Below are positions 1 to 11,888 of a DNA stretch of 41,477 bases, piece by piece. The DNA is from a virus. The notes under the pieces were generated by a model. That model was not told the origin of the DNA. It searched no databases and worked only from the letters and a program-made list of their open reading frames with translations. Numbering within the stretch: position 1 is the stretch's first letter; every line of letters begins with the position of its first letter. The position numbers and the translations under genes were made by a program. The stretch lies in IMG/VR virus record IMGVR_UViG_3300045950_000267, positions 1 to 41,477 of that record; one strand, written 5' to 3'.

Positions 1-110
1 TTGGCGGAGGGAAGGGGCAAGAAATCCAACGTTCTCTGAGATTGCCTCCACGCATAGCCTCGATGTTTACCGCAGCGTAACCACAAGCTTCTGTAACGCA
101 TCCGTAGCCG

Positions 111-1166
111 TCAGCGTACATTGCCCAGGGCCGTGTGATGCAGTTGCTCTGGCTTTGTCAGCGGTTGGAACATGCGCCGGTAGGCGCCCGGCGTCAGGCC
201 CGTCGCGCGCTTGAAAAGGCGCCGGAAGAAAGCTTGGTTCTCGTAGCCAACCTGCACGCCGATCTCGTCGACCGAGATTGTCTCGCTCTCGAGCAGGCGT
301 TTGGCCTCCTCGATGCGCAAATTTTGCACTTGGCCGATCAAAGTCGAGCCGGTCGCCGCTTTGAAGCGACGCTTCAAGCTGCGCTCAGGAATCCCGCAGT
401 GTTCGACCACCGCCGACACGGCGTGTAGCTCGCGAAAATGCTCACCAAGCCAGCTTTCGGCTCGACGCACAACGGCGTCGGCATGAGGTTGGCGGCGCAC
501 CAGGCTTGCATAAGGAAGTTGTCCCTCGCCGTGCCGCTTGAGAAGATAAACCTTGGCGATTCGCAAAGCCTCGCCGGGGTTCAGGTGTCGCGAGATGATA
601 TGAATGGCGAGATCATGCCAGGAGGTAGTCCCTCCGGCTGTCACGATGCGTCCGGTGTGATCCGAGACAACGAGGTTGGGGGCCGGATTGAATTTCACTT
701 CGGGGAAGCTCTTGCGGAAGAGATCTTCATAGCCCCAGTGGGATGTTGCCGCGCGCCCGTTGAGCAGACCCGCCGCCGCGAGCAGCACCGCGCCTGAGCA
801 AGCCGAGTAGATCGTGCTGCCCTGCCCGTAACAGTGCCGAAGCCAGTTTTTGACTTCAGCATACTGATCTTTCAGATCTTCGGTTGGAGCGAGCCAAAGC
901 TCAGGAACAATGACGATGTCGGGGTTGATCGCCTCGTCGAGTGTGAGCTCTGGATTGACCGGAATCTTGTTACCGCAACGAAATGGGCGCTTGGTCGTCG
1001 AAACGATGCGAGGCCGGATGAGTTGGCGCCCCGCCTCCTCACCCGCGAACTCGCGCCACAACGTGCCTGTTGCCGCCAGCACGTCCACCATGCCGTAGAG
1101 CGCCGAGCCTGCCGTTTGTGGCAAGGCGAGAAGGAAGGCCTCGATCATGCTTTCCGTTTGGGGCAT
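111..1166 (-). CDS. GlxA-family AraC-type transcriptional regulator with DJ-1/PfpI domain
   Basis: This is a cytoplasmic DNA-binding regulator of the GlxA type, about 351 residues. The N-terminal half is a DJ-1/PfpI (class I glutamine amidotransferase-like) fold with the conserved YSACSGAVLLAAAG nucleophile-elbow segment. The C-terminal part is an AraC double helix-turn-helix, seen in SERSLKRRFKAATG and in the signature VGYENQAFFRRLFKRATG followed by LTPGAYRR. I chose the ATG at 1166 because family members usually start just before the PfpI domain. In-frame starts at 1178 and 1295 exist but would add a tail unlike the family. It is divergent from the OsmC-like gene at 1308, and such regulators often control the neighbouring gene, so control of that peroxidase is a reasonable inference. 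The effector is not visible. Family assignment is secure. Confidence 0.9.
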   Translation of the reverse strand: MPQTESMIEAFLLALPQTAGSALYGMVDVLAATGTLWREFAGEEAGRQLIRPRIVSTTKRPFRCGNKIPVNPELTLDEAINPDIVIVPELWLAPTEDLKDQYAEVKNWLRHCYGQGSTIYSACSGAVLLAAAGLLNGRAATSHWGYEDLFRKSFPEVKFNPAPNLVVSDHTGRIVTAGGTTSWHDLAIHIISRHLNPGEALRIAKVYLLKRHGEGQLPYASLVRRQPHADAVVRRAESWLGEHFRELHAVSAVVEHCGIPERSLKRRFKAATGSTLIGQVQNLRIEEAKRLLESETISVDEIGVQVGYENQAFFRRLFKRATGLTPGAYRRMFQPLTKPEQLHHTALGNVR

Positions 1167-1307
1167 CGCACATCTCATTTTTTGGCACAAAAGGATCGTA
1201 TTTGACCAAACTCGATCTGATGCATCCGCGTGTCCAGGCCTAATTTCCGGGCCGTCGGCACCGAATGACACCGACAAGCGATACCCCTCTCTCACATGGA
1301 GATGATC

Positions 1308-1895
1308 ATGAATGCCATGCCCGCCACCGCCAAAAAGGCCAATGTCCTTAATGGTCTCGACGTCGACGTCGCGGCCGCGACCATTGCCGCGATCAGGGCC
1401 GACAAGGGCCTTGCCCGCTTCCAGTTCCGTGCCCGCAACACCTGGATCAACGGCGGGGAGAACCGCTCAACCATCCGCGACTTTTACGGCGCTGGCCAGG
1501 AGGACACCTCACGCAGCGCATCGTTCGAGTTCACCAACGGCGAGCCGCCGGTCCTGCTCGGCAATAACGAAGGCGCCAATCCGGTCGAGTTCCTACTGCA
1601 TGCGCTCGCCGGCTGCGTGACAACGACATTTGTGTTGCATGCCATGGCGCGTGGTATCGCCATCAAGTCGCTGTCGACGGAGCTCTCCGGCGAGCTTGAC
1701 CTGCAGGGCCTGCTCGGCCTCAATGACAGCGTGCCTGCGGGGTACGAGCAGATCCGCGTCAAGATGAAGGTCGAGGCGGACTGTGCGGAGAAGGAGCTCG
1801 ACGATCTCCTCGCCTACGCGCAGCAGCACTCGCCGGTCTGCAACACGGTCTGCCGGCCTGTGCCCGTCGTCGTCGAACGCGTGAAGGCTGCTTGA
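1308..1895 (+). CDS. OsmC family protein (peroxiredoxin-like)
   Basis: OsmC/Ohr-fold proteins reduce organic hydroperoxides in the cytoplasm with two redox cysteines. Both are present here: Cys103 in LAGCVTTTF and Cys177 in SPVCNTVCRP, in about 195 residues, a usual length once a 40-residue N-terminal extension is allowed. A GGAG at 1298..1301 lies six bases before the ATG at 1308, which favours that start over the in-frame ATG at 1296. The gene is divergent from the GlxA-type regulator and convergent with the HtpX gene. An oxidative-stress role fits the stress island that follows, but the exact substrate is unknown. Confidence 0.9.
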   Translation: MNAMPATAKKANVLNGLDVDVAAATIAAIRADKGLARFQFRARNTWINGGENRSTIRDFYGAGQEDTSRSASFEFTNGEPPVLLGNNEGANPVEFLLHALAGCVTTTFVLHAMARGIAIKSLSTELSGELDLQGLLGLNDSVPAGYEQIRVKMKVEADCAEKELDDLLAYAQQHSPVCNTVCRPVPVVVERVKAA

Positions 1896-2354
1896 GGCGC
1901 AACCATTCGTCTGGGATCATCCGTCGCTCCAGCGGGGGATGGCGACTCAACGACCGCGGCTTTACCGACTCTGGCGCAAATGCGCGCGATGTTCCGAAAG
2001 GCGACAGCAGCCGTGCCGTCGGCGGAAAATGAGGGCTTTCCGCAAGGCGCTCTTGCGAGCGTCCAGCCGCTGAGCAGGCGACAAAAGGGCGGCGGTCCTT
2101 GCGATGGTTCAGCACCGCTTCCCATTCTCGCGAAGGACGCCGGATCAGGCGCGATACGAGGCCGCGCGTTCGGACATTCGTATCATGTGCCTACGATGTT
2201 GAATTTCGGTTGCGTTCGAATGAATGGCGGAGGGAGAGGACTCATCCTCTAACTCTCTGATAAGCCATGGCGAATCGCCCACAACTCCCGCCCATTTCCA
2301 AGCATTTCCTCGTATGCGCAGATTTACCCGAGTGCAACGAAAGACAGGTGATTT
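1896..2354. other. Intergenic stretch between convergent genes, no gene seen
   Basis: These 459 bases lie between the 3' ends of the OsmC-like gene and the HtpX-like gene. Short open frames exist on both strands, for example 1980..2252, but they have no recognisable protein and no convincing ribosome binding site. I see no clear terminator hairpin with a T-tract either. Confidence 0.5.
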
Positions 2355-3299
2355 CTACCAATAGACTCCGTGTCGACGGAATTTGGGCGGCAAGAACGAG
2401 GGTAGCCGTGGTTTATAAGACATGCCCGTGATTGTCGGATACTGCGGTGTTGCCAGGGCGGTGAGTTCACGCAGCCTGGCGATCCGGCTTTCTGTGCTTG
2501 GATGCGTTCGCAAGAGGGACGGCTCGGGAATGCGTCGGCCGGGGAGAAAAATTTCCTCCCAGAACCTTCCGACACGGCGTTCGAGTTTGCTCAGCGCTCT
2601 CATGAGACCCTCCGGGTCGCCGGTCAGCTCCGCCGCCGCGCGATCTGCGTCATACTCGCGGGTGCGCGACAGGCCGAGCTGCACGAGCGCCATCAAGGTG
2701 GGCGCGAAGATGAGAAGCGCCACGATATGCCACGGAACATAGACCGCGCCCGCGAAAATAAGAGGTAGGTTGAGGAGCAGCAGAAATTGTCCAAGCCAAC
2801 TCGCGAGGGAAACCAACCGTGACATCATATCTGCCAATCCCATGATCCACAGGTCGCGGTTCGCGATGTGGCCAACTTCGTGAGCCAGGACGCCGACGAG
2901 TTCGCGACCGTCGAGGAGTTGAAGGAGTCCATCGGTGACGCAGATTGTACTGTCTTCCGGACTGCCCATCGCGAAGGCGTTCGGCAACGGGCTCGATACG
3001 CGAAAGAGCTTCGGCGCGCGCGGCAAATCGGCACGTCGCGCAAGTTCCGCTATTCCTGCGACAAGGCCGGGCGCATCACGTCTCGTTATGCGCTGTGCCT
3101 GATATGCGGACAGCAAGAAGTCCTGCGGCAGATTGGGCGCAAAAATCAGACCCGCAACCATTCCGAAGGCAAGTAGCAGCCCCACCTCCGCGCCGACGAC
3201 CGCTGTCATGGACACCCAGGCGATCATCGCCATAAGGCCAAGCATGAGGGCGGATTGGACGAGATTGATAAATCGATGCCTCGTCGAGACAGCGGGCAT
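2355..3299 (-). CDS. htpX: HtpX-like M48 family zinc metalloprotease
   Basis: HtpX is an inner-membrane zinc protease that degrades misfolded membrane proteins alongside FtsH. The 314-residue product has two N-terminal membrane segments (about 15-33 and 37-54), the zinc motif HEVGH at 140-144, two further hydrophobic segments (about 163-183 and 190-210) and the third zinc ligand Glu215 in REYDADRAA. Length and layout match the family. The start lies nine bases after the stop of the DegP-type gene, so the two are probably cotranscribed as the end of the leftward stress operon. The C-terminal tail of about 40 residues after the peptidase core has no domain that I recognise. Confidence 0.92.
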   Translation of the reverse strand: MPAVSTRHRFINLVQSALMLGLMAMIAWVSMTAVVGAEVGLLLAFGMVAGLIFAPNLPQDFLLSAYQAQRITRRDAPGLVAGIAELARRADLPRAPKLFRVSSPLPNAFAMGSPEDSTICVTDGLLQLLDGRELVGVLAHEVGHIANRDLWIMGLADMMSRLVSLASWLGQFLLLLNLPLIFAGAVYVPWHIVALLIFAPTLMALVQLGLSRTREYDADRAAAELTGDPEGLMRALSKLERRVGRFWEEIFLPGRRIPEPSLLRTHPSTESRIARLRELTALATPQYPTITGMSYKPRLPSFLPPKFRRHGVYW

Positions 3300-3308
3300 T
3301 TCCGGCTC

Positions 3309-4427
3309 CTATCGCGGTTCGCCAAGTGTGATCCTGAGGCTCTTGTGTTGATCGCCGCGCCGGAGGTGCAATTCAACCTGATCCCCGGGGCGATGCGCTT
3401 CGAGCGCCGCGATCAGGTCGGCCGCTTCATCAACTCTAGTCGCTCCAAGGCCGATTATCCGGTCGCCGACTGCAATGAGCCCATCGCCGCTAATGCGGGC
3501 TGGCACCAGTCCCGCGCGGGCAGCGGGGCCGTCAGGATCGACTCCGAGGACCAGGACGCCGGAGGTGCCATCCTGCGCGAGCATCGCGTCGACCCTGGGA
3601 TCGAATAAGATGCCGAGTCGTGGTGGTGCATAGCTACCGCGAGCGATGAGCTGTGGCACCACCCGGTTGACCGTATCGACGGGAACCGCAAAGCCGATTC
3701 CCGCACTGCCGCCGGATGGACTGAAAATGGCCGTGTTGACGCCGATCAGACGCCCCGCGCTGTCGATCAGAGGGCCACCGGAATTTCCGGGGTTGATTGC
3801 CGCGTCCGTCTGGATCAGGCCCCGTATCGGGAGACTGCCTTCTCCCGGCAATTCGCGGCCGAGAGCCGAGACAATTCCGGTCGTCATCGTCCAGTCCAGG
3901 CCAAACGGATTGCCGATGGCGAACACGCTCTGACCGACACGCAACTCGTTGCTGGTGCCGATGGGGATTGGCGGTGGCCGGTCAGAACCTACGCCGATAT
4001 GCAGGACTGCCAGGTCGTGCTCGGGTGCGCGTCCCACCAGGCGCGCGGAGAAGGCACGGCCATCAGCCAACCTGACGACTGCCCGGCTCGCGCCGGCGAT
4101 AACATGATTATTCGTCACCACATGACCGAGTTCGTCCCAGACGAATCCTGAACCGTTCCCGCGCGGAACGTCATAGGCATTCCGGGTCCAGGGATCGACA
4201 ACACGCTCGGCCGTCGTGATGAAGACGACACTGTCTCGAGCGGCGTTGAAAACCGTGATGGTGCTTTGTTCAAACGCCGCCAAGTCGCCGCGCGGAGCGA
4301 CGGCGCGCGGTTCGGCAAACCGACCCAGCACAACGCCCTGAATGATAGGAAAGCTCTGCCACACAATTATAATAAGGAGCGCGGCAGAGGTTGCTGAAAC
4401 AAGTCGAATGAAAAAGGTTCGGTTCAT
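3309..4427 (-). CDS. DegP/DegS-like S1C serine protease with one PDZ domain
   Basis: This is a trypsin-like HtrA protease acting on misfolded envelope proteins. The 372-residue protein begins with a hydrophobic anchor or signal segment (about 8-35). The catalytic triad is His108 in TNNHV, Asp138 in EHDLAV and Ser216 in GNSGGP. A single PDZ domain fills roughly 270-370. One PDZ plus an N-terminal anchor is closer to DegS than to two-PDZ DegP, although stress-tolerance loci usually label the gene degP. Its ATG overlaps the stop of the PsiE-like gene (ATGA at 4424..4427), which indicates translational coupling. Confidence 0.93.
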   Translation of the reverse strand: MNRTFFIRLVSATSAALLIIIVWQSFPIIQGVVLGRFAEPRAVAPRGDLAAFEQSTITVFNAARDSVVFITTAERVVDPWTRNAYDVPRGNGSGFVWDELGHVVTNNHVIAGASRAVVRLADGRAFSARLVGRAPEHDLAVLHIGVGSDRPPPIPIGTSNELRVGQSVFAIGNPFGLDWTMTTGIVSALGRELPGEGSLPIRGLIQTDAAINPGNSGGPLIDSAGRLIGVNTAIFSPSGGSAGIGFAVPVDTVNRVVPQLIARGSYAPPRLGILFDPRVDAMLAQDGTSGVLVLGVDPDGPAARAGLVPARISGDGLIAVGDRIIGLGATRVDEAADLIAALEAHRPGDQVELHLRRGDQHKSLRITLGEPR

Positions 4428-4915
4428 TGACCGCCATCTGCATTTTCAGTAGGGGGCTGTTCGCGTCGGTCCTGATCGCGCACGAGCCAATGGACAACCC
4501 CGAGCGCAAGCGCCGCGCCCGCGAGTGCGGCAATCTTGGATGATTCCGTCTCGCCGAGGTCCAGGATGATGAATTTGCGCACGATGGCGAGGAGCGCGAT
4601 CAGCACGATCGTGCGGACCTGGAGGATCCCGAAGCTGCGTTCGGTCGCAACAAGAAGGGAGCGCTTGAACTCGAGCGCGATCACCACGGTGAAGATCATG
4701 CCGAACACCACCTGAAAGGTGGCGTAATCGAGAGTGTCGAATGCCCCCAGAACCAGGCGGTTCACGACTTCGCGCATCAGCGCCCAGACCGATGCCACGA
4801 CGATCGCCGCAATGATGACGCTGAGGACGAAGATGACAACTTGCTCGAACTTCTCGTAGAGCGTCATCGCCGACCATTGTTCACGGGTCAGCCCGGATCG
4901 TTGCAAGTCCTTCAT
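4424..4915 (-). CDS. psiE: PsiE-like phosphate-starvation-inducible membrane protein
   Basis: This is a small integral membrane protein of the PsiE family, whose biochemical role is not known but which recurs in heat-resistance loci. The 163-residue product has four hydrophobic segments (about 26-48, 64-83, 97-112 and 125-142) and a charged C-terminal tail. I chose the ATG at 4915 because a GAGGAGC ribosome binding site lies six bases upstream; the frame is open further upstream but that extension is not family-like. It is followed by the DegP-type gene with a four-base overlap and sits about 115 bases downstream of an Hsp20 gene. Confidence 0.8.
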   Translation of the reverse strand: MKDLQRSGLTREQWSAMTLYEKFEQVVIFVLSVIIAAIVVASVWALMREVVNRLVLGAFDTLDYATFQVVFGMIFTVVIALEFKRSLLVATERSFGILQVRTIVLIALLAIVRKFIILDLGETESSKIAALAGAALALGVVHWLVRDQDRREQPPTENADGGQ

Positions 4916-5030
4916 GATTGCTCCTCGAAAGCCGCCCCGGAGAGACAAGCTCCCCGGGGCTTCGCCAGACGGTGCGATATCGCACGGAGCGGAGGGGACG
5001 CCGCAAACCGGCGACATCCGATTTGGCAAA

Positions 5031-5522
5031 TCAGCCGTTCTTGACCTCGATGCGCTTGACCTTCGCCTGCGCCTCGGGGGTCTGTGGCAGCTTGATCGTC
5101 AGAACCCCGTTCTTGAAGGACGCTTGCGCCTTTTCGCCATCCACACCGGGAGGGAGCGGAATTGTCCGGTAGATTGCGCCGTAGCTGCGCTCGGAGAGAT
5201 AGTATCCCTTCTTCTCCTCTTTGCGCTCGATCTTCTTCTCCCCCTTCACAGTCAACATGTCATCGTTGACCGTCACCTCGATGTCTTTCATCTCCATGCC
5301 CGGCAGCTCGATCGACACTTCGATCGCCTTGTCGGTCTCGACCACGTCGGATTTCGCTTCGCCGCTGCCAAAGGGCCATTCGAAATGACCGACCCGGTTC
5401 CAGAAGTTCTCGAACACATGGTTCATTTCGCGCTGGAGTGTCGCGATCGGGTTATCTTCGCTGCTCTTGGCGTCTGGCGCGCCGTCCTTGCGCGCCCAGG
5501 GAATGAAGTCTTTGATCTGCAT
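5031..5522 (-). CDS. Hsp20/alpha-crystallin family small heat-shock protein (third in operon)
   Basis: Small heat-shock proteins are ATP-independent holdases that keep unfolding proteins in a refoldable state for disaggregases such as ClpK/ClpG. The 163-residue protein has an N-terminal amphipathic region, then an alpha-crystallin domain from about 55 to 155 containing the typical IELPGMEMKDIEVTV and FKNGVLTIKLP segments. A GGAG lies eight bases before the ATG at 5522. It is the longest of three tandem Hsp20 genes and resembles the class-A type (ERSYG, FKNGVL). Confidence 0.95.
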   Translation of the reverse strand: MQIKDFIPWARKDGAPDAKSSEDNPIATLQREMNHVFENFWNRVGHFEWPFGSGEAKSDVVETDKAIEVSIELPGMEMKDIEVTVNDDMLTVKGEKKIERKEEKKGYYLSERSYGAIYRTIPLPPGVDGEKAQASFKNGVLTIKLPQTPEAQAKVKRIEVKNG

Positions 5523-5542
5523 GATATGGTCTCCTTCGGTTT

Positions 5543-5941
5543 TCAGGCGCTCTTGACGGCGATCCTTTTCGGCTGCGCTTCAGGGGCTCGGGGGAGCGTC
5601 AGGGTGAGGACACCTCCACGCATCTCGGCTTCGATCCTGTCGGGGTCGAAGTCCTCGGAAAGCGTGAAGGCACGCTCGAAATCGCCCTCGCCATATTCGG
5701 CATGGGCAAGTTCGAGGTTTTCCGGCCGCACCGGGTCAACCTTGCCGCGGATCGTCAACACGTGATTTTCGAGCGTGATTTCGACCGCATCGGCGGCGAC
5801 CCCAGGCATTTCAAGCATCATGGAGACACCCTGATCGGTCTCGACGATATCGGTCAGCGGGCGGTAGATGCGTCCGCCGCCGGTGGTCTCGGGCGAGTCG
5901 GTCGGCGTCTTTTCGGCGGCTTGCGTGATGTCGGTGCTCAT
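5543..5941 (-). CDS. Hsp20/alpha-crystallin family small heat-shock protein (second in operon)
   Basis: A 132-residue Hsp20 holdase. The alpha-crystallin domain runs from about 30 to 130, with LEMPGVAADAVEITL near its start and MRGGVLTLTLPRAPEA near its end. It lacks the long N-terminal arm of its neighbours, which suggests a different oligomer size. It has a GGAG nine bases before the ATG and lies 14 bases after the first Hsp20 gene, so it is clearly in one transcript with it. Confidence 0.93.
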   Translation of the reverse strand: MSTDITQAAEKTPTDSPETTGGGRIYRPLTDIVETDQGVSMMLEMPGVAADAVEITLENHVLTIRGKVDPVRPENLELAHAEYGEGDFERAFTLSEDFDPDRIEAEMRGGVLTLTLPRAPEAQPKRIAVKSA

Positions 5942-5955
5942 CGTTCCAGCTCCTC

Positions 5956-6381
5956 TCAGGCTGCCTTGATCTCGATTTTCTTCGGCCTTTCTTCCTCGGG
6001 CCGGGAGATGACGATCCGCAATACGCCGTTCGTCATCCTCGCCTCGACCTTGTCATCCGAGGCCGCGAACGGCAGGCGGATCGCGCGTGAAAACCTGCCG
6101 TAACCGCGTTCGTTGCGGTGCCAGCGCGCACCGTCGTGAACCTCGGGCGCCTTGCGTTCGCCCGAAAGGGTCAGGACGCTGTCCTTGACCGAAATCTCAA
6201 TGTCGCCCGGTTCGATGCCGGGAAGTTCAGCGGTGACGGCGACGGCCTCAGGGCCTTGCCAGACATTCACCGCCGGGAACGCCGCGCGGGACGTCGGCCA
6301 GACACCGCGGTCGAGATCGCGCATCATGGAGCGCATCAGCGCGAAGGGATCGCTGCGGCGCAGATATGTCGGATAGAGCAT
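5956..6381 (-). CDS. Hsp20/alpha-crystallin family small heat-shock protein (first in operon)
   Basis: The promoter-proximal Hsp20 gene, 141 residues from the ATG at 6381. That start has a GGAG nine bases upstream; the frame stays open to 6495 but the extension would run through the promoter. The alpha-crystallin domain spans about 35-140, with AELPGIEPGDIEISV and MTNGVLRIVISRP. The N-terminal DPFALMRSMMRDLDR resembles IbpA-like and plasmid-borne stress-locus Hsp20 proteins. The RpoH-type promoter at 6479..6507 lies about 100 bases upstream, so the gene should be strongly heat-inducible. Confidence 0.93.
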   Translation of the reverse strand: MLYPTYLRRSDPFALMRSMMRDLDRGVWPTSRAAFPAVNVWQGPEAVAVTAELPGIEPGDIEISVKDSVLTLSGERKAPEVHDGARWHRNERGYGRFSRAIRLPFAASDDKVEARMTNGVLRIVISRPEEERPKKIEIKAA

Positions 6382-6478
6382 TGCTGGCCTCCTGCTGCTG
6401 ATCGATGCCCCCGAACCGGCGGCATGGTCCGAGCGGGCAACGGTGCCGGCCAGATGTCGGTTCGGAGACCGCCCATCA

Positions 6479-6507
6479 AGATAGGCGGTTCCCATTTATT
6501 ATGCAAG
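6479..6507 (-). promoter_or_regulatory. RpoH (sigma-32) type heat-shock promoter for the leftward Hsp20 operon
   Basis: On the minus strand a CTTG at 6507..6504 is followed after exactly 18 bases by CCTATCT at 6485..6479. This fits the alphaproteobacterial heat-shock consensus CTTG-N17/18-CYTATNT in every specified position. Transcription would start near 6471 and give a leader of about 90 bases before the first Hsp20 gene. The call rests on sequence match and position; no transcript data are available here. Confidence 0.75.
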
Positions 6508-6517
6508 CATATATAAT
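6489..6517 (+). promoter_or_regulatory. Candidate housekeeping promoter for marR-ftsH-clpK
   Basis: A perfect TATAAT at 6512..6517 is preceded, after 17 bases, by TTCCCA at 6489..6494 (four of six matches to TTGACA). It points toward the MarR gene at 6585. The whole element lies inside the MarR-like dyad, so repression by MarR would be natural. Confidence 0.5.
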
Positions 6518-6520
6518 GGG
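6491..6520. promoter_or_regulatory. 30-bp imperfect palindrome, candidate MarR operator
   Basis: The arms CCCATTTATTATGC and GCATATATAATGGG are inverted copies matching at 11 of 14 positions around a central AA. MarR dimers bind dyads of this kind next to their own gene. The site covers the CTTG box of the leftward heat-shock promoter and the TATAAT of the rightward promoter, so one dimer could control both directions. Confidence 0.6.
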
Positions 6521-6584
6521 TGCATTGCGTTTTGGATGGAGTGCGGTCTCTCCTGTGTCCCATGCAATCGGAGGAAGGATACCC

Positions 6585-7013
6585 ATGATCTCTTCGGACA
6601 TTGCGCTGATCGGGACGACGATCCACCGGGTCGCGCAGCTCATCCAGCAGCGGATCGACCAAGAAATTCGCGGCAGCGGCCTGACCCGCCTGTCCTGGAT
6701 GGCGGCGGCGCATGTCGAGGATGAGCCTGGGCTGACCATCGGCGATCTGGCCGACCGGCTGGAGGTCGGCCCGGCCACAGCCGGCCAGCTCGTCGATCGC
6801 ATGGTCAGGGGCGGCTGGGTCGAGCGGTCGCCCTCGCCCGACGACAGGCGGGCGCAGATCGTCACGGCAACGTCGAAGGCCCGGGCGATGCTGAAGGAAC
6901 TCGCGCCGCGGCAATCGGCGCTCGAAGATGAAATCCTGCAGGATCTGTCGGCGGACGAAAGGCGCGTCCTGCTGGCGCTGCTCGAGCGGATCAGGGCGCG
7001 GATCGGGCGCTAG
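6585..7013 (+). CDS. MarR family transcriptional regulator
   Basis: A 142-residue winged-helix regulator. The DNA-binding core is visible as LTIGDLADRLEVGPATAGQLVDRMVRGGWVERSPSPDDRRAQIV: recognition helix near TAGQLVDRMV and the wing with the DDRR motif conserved in MarR proteins. A GGAGGAAGG just upstream of the ATG at 6585 fixes the start; the longer open frame from 6405 would cross the promoter. It is the first gene of the rightward operon; ftsH follows within 20 bases. I infer autoregulation and control of the Hsp20 operon through the dyad at 6491..6520. The inducing signal is unknown. Confidence 0.9.
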   Translation: MISSDIALIGTTIHRVAQLIQQRIDQEIRGSGLTRLSWMAAAHVEDEPGLTIGDLADRLEVGPATAGQLVDRMVRGGWVERSPSPDDRRAQIVTATSKARAMLKELAPRQSALEDEILQDLSADERRVLLALLERIRARIGR

Positions 7014-7030
7014 TGAAAGGGACAAGGGGC

Positions 7031-8863
7031 ATGGAAAGGAAGACCGAATACAACATCTGGTACTGGGTGGTGGCTTTCATAGCCGTGCTTTTCATCCAGA
7101 ACCTGATCGCCGGCTGGCAATCCGTCGCGCCGATCAGCTACAGCCAGTTCGAGAAGTATCTCGCTGACGGGAAAATTTCCTCTGTCGCGGTCGGGTCAGA
7201 CACTATCACAGGCACCTTCGCCGAACCGGTCGACGGCAAGAAGCAGTTCGTGACGACCGTAGTGAATCCCGCAATCCTGGAACGGATAGACCGGTCAGGT
7301 ATCGAGATCACTGGCGTTCCGCAAAACACTTTTCTCGGCACGCTGATTTCCTGGGTGGCGCCAGCGCTTGTCTTCTTCGGAATCTGGATGCTGCTGTTCC
7401 GCAAGTTCGCCGACAAGCAGGGCTTCGGCGGGTTCATGCAGGTCGGCCGCAGCAAGGCCAAGGTTTACATGGAAAAAGAAACCGGCGTCAGCTTCGCCGA
7501 CGTGGCCGGTGTGGACGAGGCCAAGGCCGAGCTCGAGGAGGTCGTGGAGTTCCTCAGGAACCCCGCCGAATACGGAAAGCTGGGCGCACATATCCCCAAA
7601 GGCATATTGCTCGTCGGGCCGCCGGGCACCGGCAAGACGCTTCTGGCGCGCGCGGTGGCGGGTGAGGCGGGCGTGACCTTCTTTTCGATCTCGGGATCGG
7701 AGTTCGTCGAGATGTTCGTGGGCGTCGGTGCCGCACGGGTGCGCGACCTGTTCGAGCAGGCCCGGAAATCCGCGCCGGCGATCATCTTCATCGACGAACT
7801 CGACGCTCTCGGGCGGGCGCGCTCCTCCGGCCAGATCGCTGGCGGCCACGATGAGCGTGAGCAGACGCTGAACCAGCTTCTGACCGAGCTCGACGGCTTC
7901 GACCCTTCGGTGGGCATCGTGCTCCTGGCCGCCACCAACCGACCAGAGATCCTCGACCCCGCGCTGCTGCGTGCGGGACGCTTCGACCGGCAGGTGCTGG
8001 TGGATCGGCCGGATAAGAAGGGACGTGTGCAGATTCTCGGCGTTCACATGAAAAAGGTGAAGCTCGCCCCGGACGTCGATGCCGAGAAGGTCGCAGCGCT
8101 TACTCCCGGCTTTTCCGGGGCGGACCTCGCCAATCTCGTCAACGAGGCAGCATTGCTCGCCACGCGCCGCAAGGCGGATGCGGTGACGATGGACGACTTC
8201 AACAATGCCGTCGAGCGCATCATCGCAGGGTTGGAAAAGAAGAACCGCGTGCTCAATCCGCGCGAACGCGAGATCGTGGCGCACCACGAGATGGGGCACG
8301 CGCTGGTGGCGATGGCTCTGCCGGGGGTGGACCCGGTGCACAAGGTCTCGATCATCCCGCGCGGAATTGGCGCGCTCGGCTACACGATCCAGCGCCCGAC
8401 CGAGGACCGCTTTCTGATGACGCGGGAGGAACTCGAGAACAAGATCGCCGTGCTGCTCGGCGGGCGCGCGGCCGAGAAGATCATCTACGATCACCTCTCG
8501 ACGGGGGCGGCCGACGATCTGGTCAAGGCCACCGATATCGCCCGCGCCATGGTCGCTCGGTACGGGATGGACGAAGACCTCGGGCATGTCAGCTACGATA
8601 CCGATCGACCCGGTTTTCTCGGCACCGGCGACCCGTCGTCGTGGCTGAACCGCCGCTTCAGCGACGCCACGGCCGAGCGGATGGACGCGAAGGTGCGCGA
8701 CATCGTGGATGGCGTGTTCAAGCGCACCCTCGCCCTTCTCGAAACCAATCGGGATCTTCTTGAGCAATCGGCGCAGGATCTCCTGCAACGGGAGACCCTG
8801 GACGAGCCCGATCTGGTGGCAATTGGGTCCAAGGTGAAAAGAACGGAAGCCGTCGCTGCGTGA
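7031..8863 (+). CDS. ftsH: ATP-dependent zinc metalloprotease FtsH
   Basis: FtsH is a membrane-anchored hexameric AAA+ protease that extracts and degrades damaged membrane and regulatory proteins. The 610-residue product has two N-terminal membrane segments flanking a small periplasmic domain, a Walker A GPPGTGKT at 196-203, a Walker [12 protein letters not shown], an SRH region [21 protein letters not shown], and the zinc site HEMGH at 419-423 (most relatives have HEAGH). I chose the ATG at 7031 over an in-frame GTG at 7013 that overlaps the MarR stop. This is probably an accessory FtsH in addition to a housekeeping copy, as in other stress-tolerance islands; only the context supports that. 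Confidence 0.96.
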   Translation: MERKTEYNIWYWVVAFIAVLFIQNLIAGWQSVAPISYSQFEKYLADGKISSVAVGSDTITGTFAEPVDGKKQFVTTVVNPAILERIDRSGIEITGVPQNTFLGTLISWVAPALVFFGIWMLLFRKFADKQGFGGFMQVGRSKAKVYMEKETGVSFADVAGVDEAKAELEEVVEFLRNPAEYGKLGAHIPKGILLVGPPGTGKTLLARAVAGEAGVTFFSISGSEFVEMFVGVGAARVRDLFEQARKSAPAIIFIDELDALGRARSSGQIAGGHDEREQTLNQLLTELDGFDPSVGIVLLAATNRPEILDPALLRAGRFDRQVLVDRPDKKGRVQILGVHMKKVKLAPDVDAEKVAALTPGFSGADLANLVNEAALLATRRKADAVTMDDFNNAVERIIAGLEKKNRVLNPREREIVAHHEMGHALVAMALPGVDPVHKVSIIPRGIGALGYTIQRPTEDRFLMTREELENKIAVLLGGRAAEKIIYDHLSTGAADDLVKATDIARAMVARYGMDEDLGHVSYDTDRPGFLGTGDPSSWLNRRFSDATAERMDAKVRDIVDGVFKRTLALLETNRDLLEQSAQDLLQRETLDEPDLVAIGSKVKRTEAVAA

Positions 8864-8926
8864 CACTGTCACTGGCGCAGATGATCGGCGGACAACCCTG
8901 ACTGGATAAGGAAACGGAGAAGACGA

Positions 8927-11836
<2,910 letters not shown>

Positions 11837-11849
11837 CACTGATTGATTG

Positions 11850-11872
11850 CCCAGCCGGAAGCTCCGGCTGGG
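11850..11872. terminator. Strong GC hairpin downstream of clpK
   Basis: CCCAGCCGGA and TCCGGCTGGG form a perfect 10-bp stem around the loop AGC, starting 14 bases after the clpK stop. No T-tract follows on the + strand, so it may be a weak terminator, or an RNA-end or stability element that sets lower expression of the downstream genes. Confidence 0.5.
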
Positions 11873-11888
11873 CCTCCCTCGAAATAAA

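Noticed and set aside
1980-2252. A 90-residue open frame between the OsmC and HtpX genes
   Set aside because: No recognisable protein, no good ribosome binding site, and composition like random intergenic sequence.
4972-4985. A 14-bp perfect palindrome (GTGCGATATCGCAC) between Hsp20 and psiE genes
   Set aside because: It lies inside an operon, is a single copy and has no promoter-like partner, so a regulatory claim would be speculation.
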